Origin: UBA2136 sp963974105
GTDB taxonomy: Bacteria; Pseudomonadota; Alphaproteobacteria; UBA2136
DNA: 64,000 nt
NCBI GenBank assembly: GCA_963974105.1
Contig: CAXBBG010000002.1
Span: 124,001 to 188,000, forward strand
Direction of reading: 5' to 3'
The notes below the pieces were generated by a model. It made no database searches and was not told the origin of the DNA. It saw only the letters and a program-made list of their open reading frames with translations. Both the position numbers and the translations under genes were made by a program. The stretch's first letter is position 1, and each line of letters begins with the position of its first letter. This document shows, one piece after another, positions 17,718-26,255 of this stretch.

Positions 17718-18290
17718 ATGAAAAAGACATTTTTATATACACTACTCGCAGCATCAATAATGGTACCTTCAGCCTATGCTGACCAATATCAAATTGACAC
17801 CAAAGGTGCCCATGCTTTTATAGAATTTAAAATTAAACACCTGGGATATAGCTGGTTGTCAGGACGCTTTAACACCTTTGACGGTTCGTTTACATATAGC
17901 AAAAAAGATATGAAAACATTAACTGCAACAGTTAACATTGACCCATCAAGTATTGATAGTAATCACGCTGAACGTGATAAGCATTTACGTAGCGAAGATT
18001 TTCTTGCAGTGAAGTCTTTTCCAAAATCTTCTTTCGTAAGCACCTCGTATAAAGAAATAGATGAAAATACAGGTGTGATGACAGGTGACTTAACATTACG
18101 CGGTGTCACAAAATCCGTCGACCTTACTGTGAATCGTATAGGCGAAGGCAATGACCCTTGGGGTGGCTACCGTGCTGGGTTTACAGGTTCAACAACTTTA
18201 ACGCTCAAAGATTATGGCATTGATTATGACCTAGGCCCTGCGTCAACTCAAGTTGAGATGACTTTGCATGTAGAAGGTATTTATCAATAA
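17718..18290 (+). CDS. YceI-like periplasmic lipid/isoprenoid-binding protein
   Basis: A 190-aa protein with a clean signal peptide (1-21, cut at AYA|DQ) and one YceI domain. Visible family phrases are YQIDTKGAHAFIEFKIKHLG, SWLSGRFNTFDGSF, HLRSEDFLAVKSFP, and GDLTLRGVTKSVDL. The lipocalin-like barrel of this family binds long isoprenoid chains such as those of quinones. Coupling to a b561-type cytochrome suggests periplasmic quinone handling. A strong ribosome site (AGGAG) precedes the ATG. Same-strand spacing to the next gene is 25 bases. Confidence 0.93.
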   Translation: MKKTFLYTLLAASIMVPSAYADQYQIDTKGAHAFIEFKIKHLGYSWLSGRFNTFDGSFTYSKKDMKTLTATVNIDPSSIDSNHAERDKHLRSEDFLAVKSFPKSSFVSTSYKEIDENTGVMTGDLTLRGVTKSVDLTVNRIGEGNDPWGGYRAGFTGSTTLTLKDYGIDYDLGPASTQVEMTLHVEGIYQ

Positions 18291-18315
18291 GGGACCTGAA
18301 TCAAGGAATAATATT

Positions 18316-19269
18316 ATGGGACTATTAATAGAAGGCAAATGGCACGACCAGTGGTATGACACCAAAAAAACTGGCGGGAAATTTGAAAGAAAAGAATCAG
18401 CATTTAGGGATTTTATAGGTACAGATAAATTTCCTGCTGAAGCGGGGAGGTATCACCTATATATCTCCCATGCTTGCCCTTGGGCACACCGTACGGCAAT
18501 TTTCCGTAAGCTAAAAGGCTTAGAGGATATTATCCCAATGACTGTGGTCGATGCTTATATGGGTGAAAACGGTTGGAGCTTGAATGAAAGCGGTGATCCT
18601 TTAAATGGTAAGGAATTTGCGTATGAGCTTTATACTTTAGCAGACTCTAACTATACAGGTCGCGTTACCGTACCGATATTATGGGATACTAAAACAAAGA
18701 CAATCGTGAACAATGAATCTTCTGAAATTATCCGTATGTTTAACACGGCTTTTAATAAATTGACGGGCAATGAAGATGATTATTATCCGTCGGCTTTGCG
18801 TAGTGAAATAGACGATATAAATGACTTTATATACAGCACAATAAATAACGGTGTTTACAAGGCTGGCTTTGCGACAGAACAAAGTGTTTATAACGAAGAG
18901 GTTACTAAACTCTTTGACGCATTAGATGTCATAGAGCAAAAGCTATCGCATCAACGTTACCTTTTGGCTGATACTATAACAGAAGCTGATTGGCGTTTGT
19001 TTACGACGCTTGTTAGGTTTGACCCTGTCTATGTTGGTCATTTTAAATGCAATATAAAACGCATAGCTGACTATCCAAATATTTCAAATTATGTGCGAGA
19101 TCTTTATCAAATTGAAGGCGTGGCTGATACGGTTAATATGCAGCATATTAAAACACATTATTATACGAGCCATGCAACTATAAATCCAACTTCAATTATA
19201 CCTATTGGCCCAGAACTTAACTATGGACAAGCCCATGACCGTACCAGGTTTAGCAAGGAGGTGGCTTAG
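18316..19269 (+). CDS. Glutathionyl-hydroquinone reductase (xi-class GST, YqjG/ECM4)
   Basis: A 317-aa cytosolic enzyme that reduces glutathionyl-(hydro)quinones back to hydroquinones. The active-site motif is SHACPWAHRT with catalytic C54 (CPWA is the xi-class mark). The N-terminal thioredoxin-like domain is followed by an all-helical domain (about 160-290) and the xi-class tail HYYTSH...INPT..IPIGP. Length matches E. coli YqjG (328 aa). Its stop codon abuts the pirin start codon directly, so the two are surely co-transcribed. The operon partners (b561, YceI, pirin) all touch quinone chemistry. Confidence 0.93.
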   Translation: MGLLIEGKWHDQWYDTKKTGGKFERKESAFRDFIGTDKFPAEAGRYHLYISHACPWAHRTAIFRKLKGLEDIIPMTVVDAYMGENGWSLNESGDPLNGKEFAYELYTLADSNYTGRVTVPILWDTKTKTIVNNESSEIIRMFNTAFNKLTGNEDDYYPSALRSEIDDINDFIYSTINNGVYKAGFATEQSVYNEEVTKLFDALDVIEQKLSHQRYLLADTITEADWRLFTTLVRFDPVYVGHFKCNIKRIADYPNISNYVRDLYQIEGVADTVNMQHIKTHYYTSHATINPTSIIPIGPELNYGQAHDRTRFSKEVA

Positions 19270-19971
19270 ATGATAAAAGTTCAAAAATTTAAAGATTTAG
19301 GTGAAATGAAGATTTCTTGGTTACATGCAAGGTATCACTTCAGCTTTGCAAATTATTATAACCCCAACCGCATGGGCTTTGGTCAATTGCTTGTTGTGAA
19401 TGACGACATTGTCCGTGCTGGTGGTGGTTTTGATACTCATCCGCACAGAGATATGGAAATTATCACCTATGTTCGCAAAGGTGCTATTACCCATAGAGAT
19501 AGTGAAGGAAATGAAGGGCGCACAGCCGCTGGTGATGTTCAGGTGATGAGCGCAGGTACAGGTGTTTATCATTCTGAATATAACTTAGAAAGTGAAGACA
19601 CAAGCCTTTATCAAATATGGATAAAACCATATAAAAAAGGAGTGAAACCCAGCTGGGCCGCTGTTAAATTCCCTAAAAATACCAGTGAGGATGAATTGCC
19701 TCTGCTTGTTTCTGGCCGCATAGAAGACTCTGACAAAGACGTGCTTCATATCAACCAATACGCATCAATATATGGCGGTAAAATTGCGAGTTGTAAAAGT
19801 ATAAAACATAGAATTAAAAATCAGGCGTACATTCTTGTCTCTGATGGTGAGGTAAAGATCAATGGTAATCTTCTTCGTAAAGGTGACGCATGTGAAGTTG
19901 TGGATGAAAGATATATTGAAATAAAAACGGTTACACATAGTGAAATTTTATTGATTGATGTTCCAGAGTAA
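19270..19971 (+). CDS. Pirin family protein, YhhW-like quercetinase type
   Basis: A 233-aa bicupin. The metal-binding set H57, H59 (FDTHPHRDMEI), H101 and E103 (GTGVYHSEYN) coincides with the numbering reported for E. coli YhhW, which has quercetin 2,3-dioxygenase activity. The second cupin half (about 140-230) is degenerate, as usual. It is the last gene of the LysR-linked redox operon, starting immediately after the GST stop codon, with AAGGAGG ahead of it. Physiological substrate unknown; a quinone or flavonoid-like aromatic is plausible. Confidence 0.93.
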   Translation: MIKVQKFKDLGEMKISWLHARYHFSFANYYNPNRMGFGQLLVVNDDIVRAGGGFDTHPHRDMEIITYVRKGAITHRDSEGNEGRTAAGDVQVMSAGTGVYHSEYNLESEDTSLYQIWIKPYKKGVKPSWAAVKFPKNTSEDELPLLVSGRIEDSDKDVLHINQYASIYGGKIASCKSIKHRIKNQAYILVSDGEVKINGNLLRKGDACEVVDERYIEIKTVTHSEILLIDVPE

Positions 19972-20167
19972 CGAGCATTTTCTGTTTTTTTATACATGCT
20001 ACCCTTGTTTGGTTGATTATGGTTTGATGAATCAAAACATAATTATGAAGCTCTAGCCTTACAACACCTTTAGGAGTGTCTGAAATAAGCAGTCCTGTGT
20101 CAATTAAACCTTTTAATGCCATCCTTGCTCTCACGGTCTTTATAGCCTGAAAGAGTAGGGATGACAA
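19931..20167 (-). pseudogene. Possible gene remnant (winged-helix-like tail)
   Basis: A 78-codon frame beginning with TTG and overlapping the pirin 3' end. The stretch LKGLIDTGLLISDTPKGVVRL (about 20060-20120) looks like a winged-helix tail such as those ending some Fic-family proteins; that likeness is from memory. The residues on either side look random, and there is no ribosome site. Read as a relic, not a working gene. Confidence 0.25.
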
Positions 20168-20183
20168 GCTATGAAGATTGCAT

Positions 20184-20213
20184 AAAAAAAGCCCTCAAAT
20201 GAGGGCTTTTTGT
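20184..20213. terminator. Rho-independent terminator
   Basis: AAAAAGCCCTC / GAGGGCTTTTT with a 4-base loop, flanked by A and T runs. It lies just after the last motor-locus gene (minus strand) and downstream of the pirin operon, and can act in both directions. Confidence 0.9.
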
Positions 20214-20225
20214 CGATAGAAGGTG

Positions 20226-21278
20226 TTAACCTTCATTTTTAAGTGCATCGTTTTCACGATGTTCTTTGTTTGGTGCGACGCCATCGCTGGTTTCCCAGTC
20301 ATTGTCGAGCGCAGGGCTCTCAAGTTTGGAACCTTGCTCACCTTTTTTACCGGCTTGAGCCTCTATTTCCTCACGTGAACTACCATTCACAGGTAAGGTA
20401 ATGCTTAACCCGCTACCAGGACGCATACCTTTGCCTTTACCAGAGCTTTCTCCATCAGCTTCACCCTTTTCTTTGGCCTTTTTCATGGCTTCAATTTGTT
20501 GCTTCATAATTTCTTTGCCTAAACCGTCTAACGCTTTTTTAGCATCGCTGGTTTTGTCTAAAGAGTCCTCTGACTTTGCCATTTCTTTGGCAAGATCCTC
20601 CTTCTCTTTCTCTGTCATTTTCGACAAAGCGTCTATGGCATTGATTTTATCAAGCATATCTTTTTGTTTTTTGAGCTTATTGTACCATTGGCGTACTTCC
20701 TTTTGCTCCTGAGCTTCGCGTTGTTCTCGCTTTTGCTGTTTTGCCTTTTCTTGAGGGGACTGCTTACTTGGGTCTTTTTCTTTAACCTTTTTAGGTTTTG
20801 GAAAAATATCAAACGCACAATAATGTTCCTCATCAGAGCCAGCACCTTCAAACGCTTTAACACGGATCCGTAAAACGCCTTCTTGAAGCTTTATATCCTG
20901 TAAAGGGAAATAATATCGCTTCAGTTTTGGGAATTTTGCCATAGCAGGTTCACCATTTATAAGCATTGGCTTTCCTGTTGCTGGATCCACTACTTGTTTA
21001 AATTCATAAAGGATGTCGCCATCGGCATTGCGGTCAAAAACTTCACATTGCATGTCAGCTTTACCAATATATGCACGCTCTAATACGCGCGGATATACCA
21101 GAATGCTAGCCAGCAATATGCAGCTCATAACTATAATGGCAGCATTTGCTTTGGTGCCTTTTACTTGGGACATATTCGCCGAAAGAAAAGCAACCATAGA
21201 TAAAATTACCGTACACCCAACAACAACAATTAAAGTGTTGACGCTGATGTATTCGGCAATGCTATTAAAAAAGTCCAT
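20226..21278 (-). CDS. Unknown membrane-anchored, coiled-coil protein of the motor locus
   Basis: A 350-aa protein I do not recognise. Two N-terminal membrane helices (about 13-33 and 44-61) are followed by a beta-rich extracytoplasmic-looking domain (about 70-155) with two cysteines (DMQCEVFDRNADGD and EEHYCAFDIFP). A long, highly charged Lys/Glu/Gln helix follows (about 160-275), probably coiled coil, and then a Gly/Ser-rich low-complexity tail. It is the third gene downstream of MotA- and MotB-like genes (51-base gap), so a role as stalk, effector or load protein of that complex is the natural guess. Nothing in it identifies a catalytic activity. Confidence 0.8.
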   Translation of the reverse strand: MDFFNSIAEYISVNTLIVVVGCTVILSMVAFLSANMSQVKGTKANAAIIVMSCILLASILVYPRVLERAYIGKADMQCEVFDRNADGDILYEFKQVVDPATGKPMLINGEPAMAKFPKLKRYYFPLQDIKLQEGVLRIRVKAFEGAGSDEEHYCAFDIFPKPKKVKEKDPSKQSPQEKAKQQKREQREAQEQKEVRQWYNKLKKQKDMLDKINAIDALSKMTEKEKEDLAKEMAKSEDSLDKTSDAKKALDGLGKEIMKQQIEAMKKAKEKGEADGESSGKGKGMRPGSGLSITLPVNGSSREEIEAQAGKKGEQGSKLESPALDNDWETSDGVAPNKEHRENDALKNEG

Positions 21279-21329
21279 AATAGAACCTCGTATAGTATTG
21301 AATTAAAATAATGATGGGTTTATAGATGT

Positions 21330-22070
21330 TTAAGGCCCAGGAGGGCGCGAAAATTGTTTAATGTCTTGCTGCACAATTTCTTCTTGTGAGCCTTCAACAA
21401 AATTTCCATGTTGTATTTGAAATTGGCAAACGGTAATTTCTTGACCTTTATGGGTTAGTTGAGCAGCGCTGTCATGCGCAGCTTCTAAATTACAAACCAG
21501 TCTTTCTTTACCGCGTAAGCCTTTAAATACAGTAACTTGAACATCGGCGCAAATTTTACCTGCAGTAACTAATTCTTTTTTGTCAGCGTAAAGGTGAAGG
21601 TTGATATAATACCAGCCATCCGTTAAATGGTTCAACGCAGAGGTAATAATCTCTTTGTTGGTTTCAGCCATTTCTTTACCATCAGAATTACCTATTACAG
21701 GCTCAGTGCCAGAATAACCTTTGTCGTCACGGTCCAAAACAAAGTAACGTGTTTTACGGTCAGGGGTGTTAAAACCTAAAATATCGGTAATTTCACCGTT
21801 TGGCGTGTTAAACTTACCCATAATATAGGTGTCAACATCGGCTTTTGAATAGCCAGGTATGCGGTCACCTTTTAAGCAGGTGTCCCAAACAACTGTTACC
21901 TTTAAGGCATCATATTCAGGTACTTTTGTAATGGCTTTTGTACTTACAATAATAAGCAACAAAACGGCAGCTACAATAAAGATGAATGCAATACCAAAGG
22001 TAAGGTCATTTAAAACTTGGCTTGTTTGCAGGCCAGACCGATTGCTTGATTGATGACGATTACGTTTCAT
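21330..22070 (-). CDS. MotB/ExbD-like stator partner protein
   Basis: A 246-aa protein with a basic 19-residue N terminus, then VLNDLTFGIAFIFIVAAVLL, one membrane helix (about 20-44) preceded by an acidic residue, D22. MotB, ExbD, TolR and ZorB share this plan, where the aspartate at the start of the helix carries protons. The remainder (about 50-246) is a soluble, presumably periplasmic domain with three cysteines (WDTC, KICADVQV, RLVC/TVCQF region). It lacks an obvious OmpA-like peptidoglycan-binding motif. The start codon lies inside the end of the MotA-like gene (11-base overlap), which argues for obligate pairing. Confidence 0.7.
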   Translation of the reverse strand: MKRNRHQSSNRSGLQTSQVLNDLTFGIAFIFIVAAVLLLIIVSTKAITKVPEYDALKVTVVWDTCLKGDRIPGYSKADVDTYIMGKFNTPNGEITDILGFNTPDRKTRYFVLDRDDKGYSGTEPVIGNSDGKEMAETNKEIITSALNHLTDGWYYINLHLYADKKELVTAGKICADVQVTVFKGLRGKERLVCNLEAAHDSAAQLTHKGQEITVCQFQIQHGNFVEGSQEEIVQQDIKQFSRPPGP

Positions 22071-22875
22071 GGCGAGTTACCTCGTCTTTAGTTTTTACCC
22101 ACCCCATTTCTTTTGCAAGAGTAGCGTAGGTATTTTCATAACATAGAACACGACCCATTTCTTGGATACTGTCTATTATTTTCATGAAGTTATGTGTATG
22201 CGATGCACGTAGGTTTTTATGTTGATTTAACAGTATAATGGAACTAACAAGGCCAATAATACTGGTAACCAATGCCACTTGAACACCACCCACAACACCA
22301 CCTACAATAGAAAGTGCTGTATCGGCAGTAAGAGCGCCCCAGTTAACGGATGCAAAACCCCAAACAAGGCCCATAAATGTACCAAGCATACCATATTTTG
22401 TTAAATTTTCAGCCTGAGCCAATTCCTCTGCAACGCGGTAATTAAAGTCTTCTTCAATTAAAGCTTCACATGTTTCCATATTGCCTTGACTCAGCGGTTG
22501 AGAAGGGTTGCGTTGTATATAACGAAGTAAACGCGCAAATAAAATTTTAATAGACGCATCTTTCATGGCGCAAATACGTTCATTTGAAATAAATTCACCT
22601 AAAGTTTTTGCGTAATTTGAACTATTGTTCAATCGAGAAAGTATTTTTTTATTTGCGTCATTATTAAGCTGTTCACGTTTTACGTTTTTATACTGAATTC
22701 TTGCTGCTTGCGTCAGCGTATAAATAATAAATACGCTAAAAACAATGCCAAGAGTATCTTCAGAAATAAGAACGTCAATATTGCCTGTTACCCATAACAA
22801 AAAGGTAAGCATTAAAATGGCAACGGTTACTGTGACCCAGCGTGTGTGTACATTTTTAGATTTTTGAGTGGCCAT
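22060..22875 (-). CDS. MotA/TolQ/ExbB-like proton-channel protein
   Basis: A 271-aa membrane protein. Helices at about 13-31 and 41-57, a cytoplasmic helical stretch (60-158), then the conserved channel half KYGMLGTFMGLVWGF (160-174) and a long Gly/Val-rich pair region VGGVVGGVQVALVTSIIGLV (191-210). The LGTFxGLxxxF phrase and the ALxTSxxGL phrase are the marks of MotA/TolQ/ExbB channels that form the five-subunit ring of ion-driven motors. It overlaps its single-helix partner by 11 bases. It is not a flagellar MotA (no PLKGIG-type loop), nor is tolAB/pal or exbD nearby. Confidence 0.8.
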   Translation of the reverse strand: MATQKSKNVHTRWVTVTVAILMLTFLLWVTGNIDVLISEDTLGIVFSVFIIYTLTQAARIQYKNVKREQLNNDANKKILSRLNNSSNYAKTLGEFISNERICAMKDASIKILFARLLRYIQRNPSQPLSQGNMETCEALIEEDFNYRVAEELAQAENLTKYGMLGTFMGLVWGFASVNWGALTADTALSIVGGVVGGVQVALVTSIIGLVSSIILLNQHKNLRASHTHNFMKIIDSIQEMGRVLCYENTYATLAKEMGWVKTKDEVTRHET

Positions 22876-23172
22876 GATTTGACCTCCATCAGTAAAGAAA
22901 TGCTATTTATGAAGTGTTAAGGAGTTTTAAGATTTGAGTAATAAGACTCAGTTGATGAAATTTTGTCTGCCAACATGTTTGTCTGTAGCAGCTAAAAGGG
23001 ATGAATGTATCTATTATGATCGGATTATTTCACACTAATAACTAATTGTAAAGATTTTAGTATACAGTTGTTTATGCTTTGTTATGTTTGAATTAAGAAT
23101 GTTTTTGTTTGACGAATGTTGGCGTGGGATTTAATCTATGCCGTAATAAAAAAATGAAGGAAACCTTACCAC
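22876..23172. other. Intergenic region between motor locus and coaD
   Basis: About 300 AT-rich bases holding the two divergent promoters. I see the ribosome site of the motor operon (GGAGGTCAAATC on the minus strand) but no convincing operator, RNA gene or gene remnant. Confidence 0.5.
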
Positions 23173-23655
23173 GTGAAAATTGCTTTATACCCAGGCACAT
23201 TTGATCCCTTTACAAAGGGACATTTAGACATTGCTAAACGTGCTGCAAAGCAGTTTGACGAAATAATCATAGCTGTAAGCGAGCACGAAAAAAAGAAAAC
23301 GCTTTTTAGCTTAGAGGCGCGTATAGATTTAATAAAGCAAAGCGTAGCGGAAGCGGACATTAAAAATGTTACCGTCCAAGGGTTTAGTAATTTACTGGCA
23401 AATTTTGCGAAGGAAAAAGGCGCAACTGTTGTTATTCGTGGTTTGCGCGTAACGTCTGACTTTGAATATGAATTTAAAATGGCTCAGTTTAATAACGAAA
23501 TGCACCCAGGTCTAGAAGTTGTTTATTTAATGTCTACGGCAGCTTTCTTGCATGTTTCATCCACATCGGTGAAGGAGATTGCAAGTTTGGGTGGTGACGT
23601 GAGCGCTTATGTGCCCAAATGCGTCAAACAAAAATTAGATAAAGTGAAAATATAA
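23173..23655 (+). CDS. coaD: Phosphopantetheine adenylyltransferase
   Basis: Makes dephospho-CoA from 4'-phosphopantetheine and ATP, the penultimate step of coenzyme A synthesis. The 160-aa length, the start MKIALYPGTFDPFTKGHLD with the T/HxGH nucleotidyltransferase motif (TKGH), VIRGLRVTSDFEYE and the ISSTxVKE-like SSTSVKEIA are all standard CoaD features. The start codon is GTG. It overlaps the next gene by one base (TAATG). Confidence 0.97.
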   Translation: MKIALYPGTFDPFTKGHLDIAKRAAKQFDEIIIAVSEHEKKKTLFSLEARIDLIKQSVAEADIKNVTVQGFSNLLANFAKEKGATVVIRGLRVTSDFEYEFKMAQFNNEMHPGLEVVYLMSTAAFLHVSSTSVKEIASLGGDVSAYVPKCVKQKLDKVKI

Positions 23656-24092
23656 TGGCAAGCCTTAACACCATTTCGGGTGTTATTTCTTTTAAGGAAG
23701 AAAATGGCAAACTGACCCATTTAACATGGGGCAATACTTACAGCGAATGCCCATGTTCAACTCAAATTATAAATGAGCTCGGGGCGTACTTTACAGGAAA
23801 CGATAAAAAATTTAATATCCCTTTAGAACCTAAAGGCACAGCGTTTCAAAAAAAGGTATGGCACTATTTATTAACCATTCCATACGGCGCATTAAAAACT
23901 TACAAAGATGTAGCGATAGCAGTGGGCAGTCATCCACGTGCTGTGGGCGGGGCGGTTGGTAAAAATCCAATTCCTATTATTATACCTTGCCACCGTGTTG
24001 TTGCGTCGAACGGTAAAATGTGTGGATTTAGTGGCGGTGAGGGGATAAAAACCAAGGAAATTCTTTTAAAACACGAACAATTGCATAAATAA
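23655..24092 (+). CDS. ogt: Methylated-DNA-protein-cysteine S-methyltransferase
   Basis: Repairs O6-methylguanine by transferring the methyl group irreversibly to its own cysteine. The active-site PCHRVV has C112; the recognition helix begins TYKDVAIAVGSHPRAVGGAVGKNP. At 145 aa it is the short Ogt form without an Ada N-terminal domain. Translational coupling to coaD through TAATG has no obvious functional meaning. Confidence 0.94.
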   Translation: MASLNTISGVISFKEENGKLTHLTWGNTYSECPCSTQIINELGAYFTGNDKKFNIPLEPKGTAFQKKVWHYLLTIPYGALKTYKDVAIAVGSHPRAVGGAVGKNPIPIIIPCHRVVASNGKMCGFSGGEGIKTKEILLKHEQLHK

Positions 24093-24125
24093 AAAATTAA
24101 AAAACTAAAATGAAAGTAAGAAAAT

Positions 24126-24665
24126 ATGAAAAAAATTAAACTATTTTTAATCTCAGCGATGATGCTATTGAGTGCCAATGCACAGGCTGAACTGACAGGC
24201 GGTACAGTACAATACCCAGATCCTGCCAAAATGATTTACGTTAAAATGGAAACAAAGCACGGTGACGTGATTATGAAGCTTTTCCCTGATGTTGCACCAA
24301 AAACAGTTGCTGCTTTTGTAGAGCGTGTTAAAGAAGGCTTTTATGATGGTATTTATTTCCACCGCGTTATACCTGGTTTTGTAGCGCAAGGCGGTGACCC
24401 TACATTGGTTGGTCGCCCAGCTGTAAATTATACATTGCCACCAGAATTCCAAAATCGTGTAAAACATAAGCGTGGTACACTTGCTATGGCGCGTACAAAC
24501 GACGTAAACTCCGCGTCAACCCAGTTTTACATCGCTTACACAAGCATTCCACATCTTGACAACCAGTACACCGTTTTTGGTGAAGTGGAAAGTGGCATGA
24601 GTGCTGTTGATAAAATTAACAAAGGTGACAAAATGTTAAAAGTTTACCTTGTTAACAAACAATAG
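24126..24665 (+). CDS. ppiA: Periplasmic cyclophilin-type peptidyl-prolyl isomerase
   Basis: A 179-aa PPIase with a signal peptide (1-21, AQA|EL), hence periplasmic. The cyclophilin core is seen in TKHGDVIMKLFPDVAPKTV, YFHRVIPGFVAQGGD (active-site FHRVIxxFxxQ), LAMARTNDVNSASTQFYI and YTVFGEVESG. It is followed by its own terminator and then a cytoplasmic paralogue, the usual ppiA-ppiB pair of many proteobacteria. Confidence 0.93.
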   Translation: MKKIKLFLISAMMLLSANAQAELTGGTVQYPDPAKMIYVKMETKHGDVIMKLFPDVAPKTVAAFVERVKEGFYDGIYFHRVIPGFVAQGGDPTLVGRPAVNYTLPPEFQNRVKHKRGTLAMARTNDVNSASTQFYIAYTSIPHLDNQYTVFGEVESGMSAVDKINKGDKMLKVYLVNKQ

Positions 24666-24684
24666 TTGCTTAAATTTATTAAAG

Positions 24685-24713
24685 AAGGCCTTTTTATTAA
24701 GAGGCCTTTTTTA
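24685..24713 (+). terminator. Rho-independent terminator of ppiA
   Basis: AAGGCCT / AGGCCTT inverted repeat with a 10-base loop followed by six T residues. Confidence 0.85.
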
Positions 24714-24798
24714 TTGACAAAAAACCCTGTTTTAAATTACTAAATACTTTATATTAAAACAAACAAAGCGCGCTTTAATCTTTTTAAGGTGTGGCTCA

Positions 24799-25242
24799 AT
24801 GAAAGAAATTAAAATGGCAGATGCAAGACTTGTAACAAAATACGGTGAAGTATTGATTAACTTTTACCCAGAAGTAGCACCTAAAACAGTAGCTTCAATT
24901 AAAGAGCGTATTGCAGAAGGGTTTTACGATGGCTTAACATTCCACCGCGTGATTGAGGGCTTTATGGCACAATGCGGTGATGCTGAATCTTCAGGTCGTG
25001 AAGGTGTTGACTACACACTAGAAGCGGAATTTAGCGAGGTGGAACACACACGCGGTATTCTTTCTATGGCACGTATGGGGCATGACATTCACTCTGCTTC
25101 AACACAGTTTTTCATTTGCTACGACGCACACCCACACTTAGACGGTGAATACACAGTATTTGGTGAAGTGGAAAGTGGTATGGAAGCTGTTGACCAGCTT
25201 AAAAATGGCGACGAAATGGTTGAGTTTACACTTTGTGACTAA
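24799..25242 (+). CDS. ppiB: Cytoplasmic cyclophilin-type peptidyl-prolyl isomerase
   Basis: A 147-aa PPIase without signal peptide, close paralogue of the preceding gene. Core motifs are NFYPEVAPKTV, TFHRVIEGFMAQCGD, ILSMARMGHDIHSASTQFFI and YTVFGEVESGMEAVD. AAGG ten bases upstream supports the ATG at 24799; an in-frame ATG at 24814 (MADARLV) is an alternative start. It has its own promoter region and terminator. Confidence 0.94.
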   Translation: MKEIKMADARLVTKYGEVLINFYPEVAPKTVASIKERIAEGFYDGLTFHRVIEGFMAQCGDAESSGREGVDYTLEAEFSEVEHTRGILSMARMGHDIHSASTQFFICYDAHPHLDGEYTVFGEVESGMEAVDQLKNGDEMVEFTLCD

Positions 25243-25256
25243 GTGTTATCATTCTT

Positions 25257-25289
25257 AAAAAAAGCCCGCATCATACGGGCTTTTTTTTA
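25257..25289 (+). terminator. Rho-independent terminator of ppiB
   Basis: AAAAAGCCCGC / GCGGGCTTTTT-like stem (AAAAGCCCG pairs with CGGGCTTTT) around CATCATA, followed by eight T residues. Confidence 0.92.
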
Positions 25290-25382
25290 TCAATTTCTAT
25301 AAAAATCTATAATTTATAAACATAATTATTGGCTATGTGGGCAATATGCTATAAAACTGCATGACATACAATGAAGGAATGA

Positions 25383-26102
25383 ATGATGACAACTTGGATA
25401 TTTGGACACCATGCCGTAGAAGGCGTTATAAAGGCTGGTAAGCGTGAAGTTTATGAACTTTTAGTGACGCAAAAAAATGTAAATCGTTATGCCGAATATA
25501 AAAAAGACCTTAAAGGTGCGCGTGTTGATACCGTTCATCCAAGAGAGTTAGATAAGAAGTTTCCTGATCTTGTTCACCAAGGTGTTGCTGCTAAGGTGGG
25601 TAATTTAAAAGAGATGAGCTTAGAGTCTGTTTTAGGGCACGCCAATTTTTTACTTATTTTAGATCAAGTAACAGACCAGCGTAATATTGGTGCTTGTTTG
25701 CGTAGTGCGAACGCTTTTGGTTGCGATGCTGTTCTTATTCCAGCACATGGGGCGGGGGCATTAAATGACGTTGCTGTTAAGGCTTCTGTGGGTGCAAGTG
25801 AATATACACCTGTTATTCAAGTGGGTAACTTGAACAAAACGATAGAGCAAATTCAAAAAGAAGGTTTTTGGACTGTCGGTCTTGACGGTTATGCTGAAAA
25901 AGAGCTTTCAGACGTCGACTTAACAGGTAAAATTGCCATCATTATGGGCAGCGAAGGTAATGGCTTGCGTGATTTGGTGAAGAAAAACTGTGATTTTACG
26001 GCTAAATTACCGATGGTGGGCGAAGTGGAGAGCTTAAATGTAAGTGTTGCAACGGGTATCAGTTTATACGAAGCTTGTAAGCAGCGCAAAAAACAAAAAT
26101 AA
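25383..26102 (+). CDS. rlmB: SpoU/TrmH-family rRNA 2'-O-methyltransferase (RlmB-like)
   Basis: A 239-aa SPOUT methyltransferase expected to methylate the ribose of G2251 in 23S rRNA. The N-terminal substrate-binding domain (WIFGHHAVEGVIKAGKREVYELLV) is followed by the knotted catalytic domain with motif 1 LDQVTDQRNIGACLRSANAFG, motif 2 IIMGSEGNGL and motif 3 LNVSVATGISLYEA. SD AAGGA lies seven bases before the first of two adjacent ATGs. It is monocistronic. RlmB and TrmL-type paralogues are hard to separate by eye. Confidence 0.9.
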   Translation: MMTTWIFGHHAVEGVIKAGKREVYELLVTQKNVNRYAEYKKDLKGARVDTVHPRELDKKFPDLVHQGVAAKVGNLKEMSLESVLGHANFLLILDQVTDQRNIGACLRSANAFGCDAVLIPAHGAGALNDVAVKASVGASEYTPVIQVGNLNKTIEQIQKEGFWTVGLDGYAEKELSDVDLTGKIAIIMGSEGNGLRDLVKKNCDFTAKLPMVGEVESLNVSVATGISLYEACKQRKKQK

Positions 26103-26121
26103 GCGTTAAATTTCATATTTT

Positions 26122-26163
26122 AGGCATTTATATCTATATTTTAGGTGTAAATGCCTTTTTTTA
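26122..26163 (+). terminator. Rho-independent terminator of rlmB
   Basis: AGGCATTTA / TAAATGCCT perfect 9-bp repeat with a 17-base loop and a seven-T run. Confidence 0.85.
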
Positions 26164-26255
26164 CGCATAAAAGACAAGTTTTTGTTCTGTGGGGTTGTAA
26201 TTTAAAAGTAAAGATACTATATACGTATTAGATATTGCGTAACCTATACTTTTAC

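Noticed and set aside
22060..22875. TolQ or flagellar MotA as the name of the channel protein
   Set aside because: No tol, pal, exbD, tonB or flagellar gene is nearby and the third gene does not belong to those systems.
20226..22875. Zorya defence system
   Set aside because: The paired motor genes fit the general plan, but no zorC/zorD helicase or zorE nuclease is present and the third protein looks like neither.
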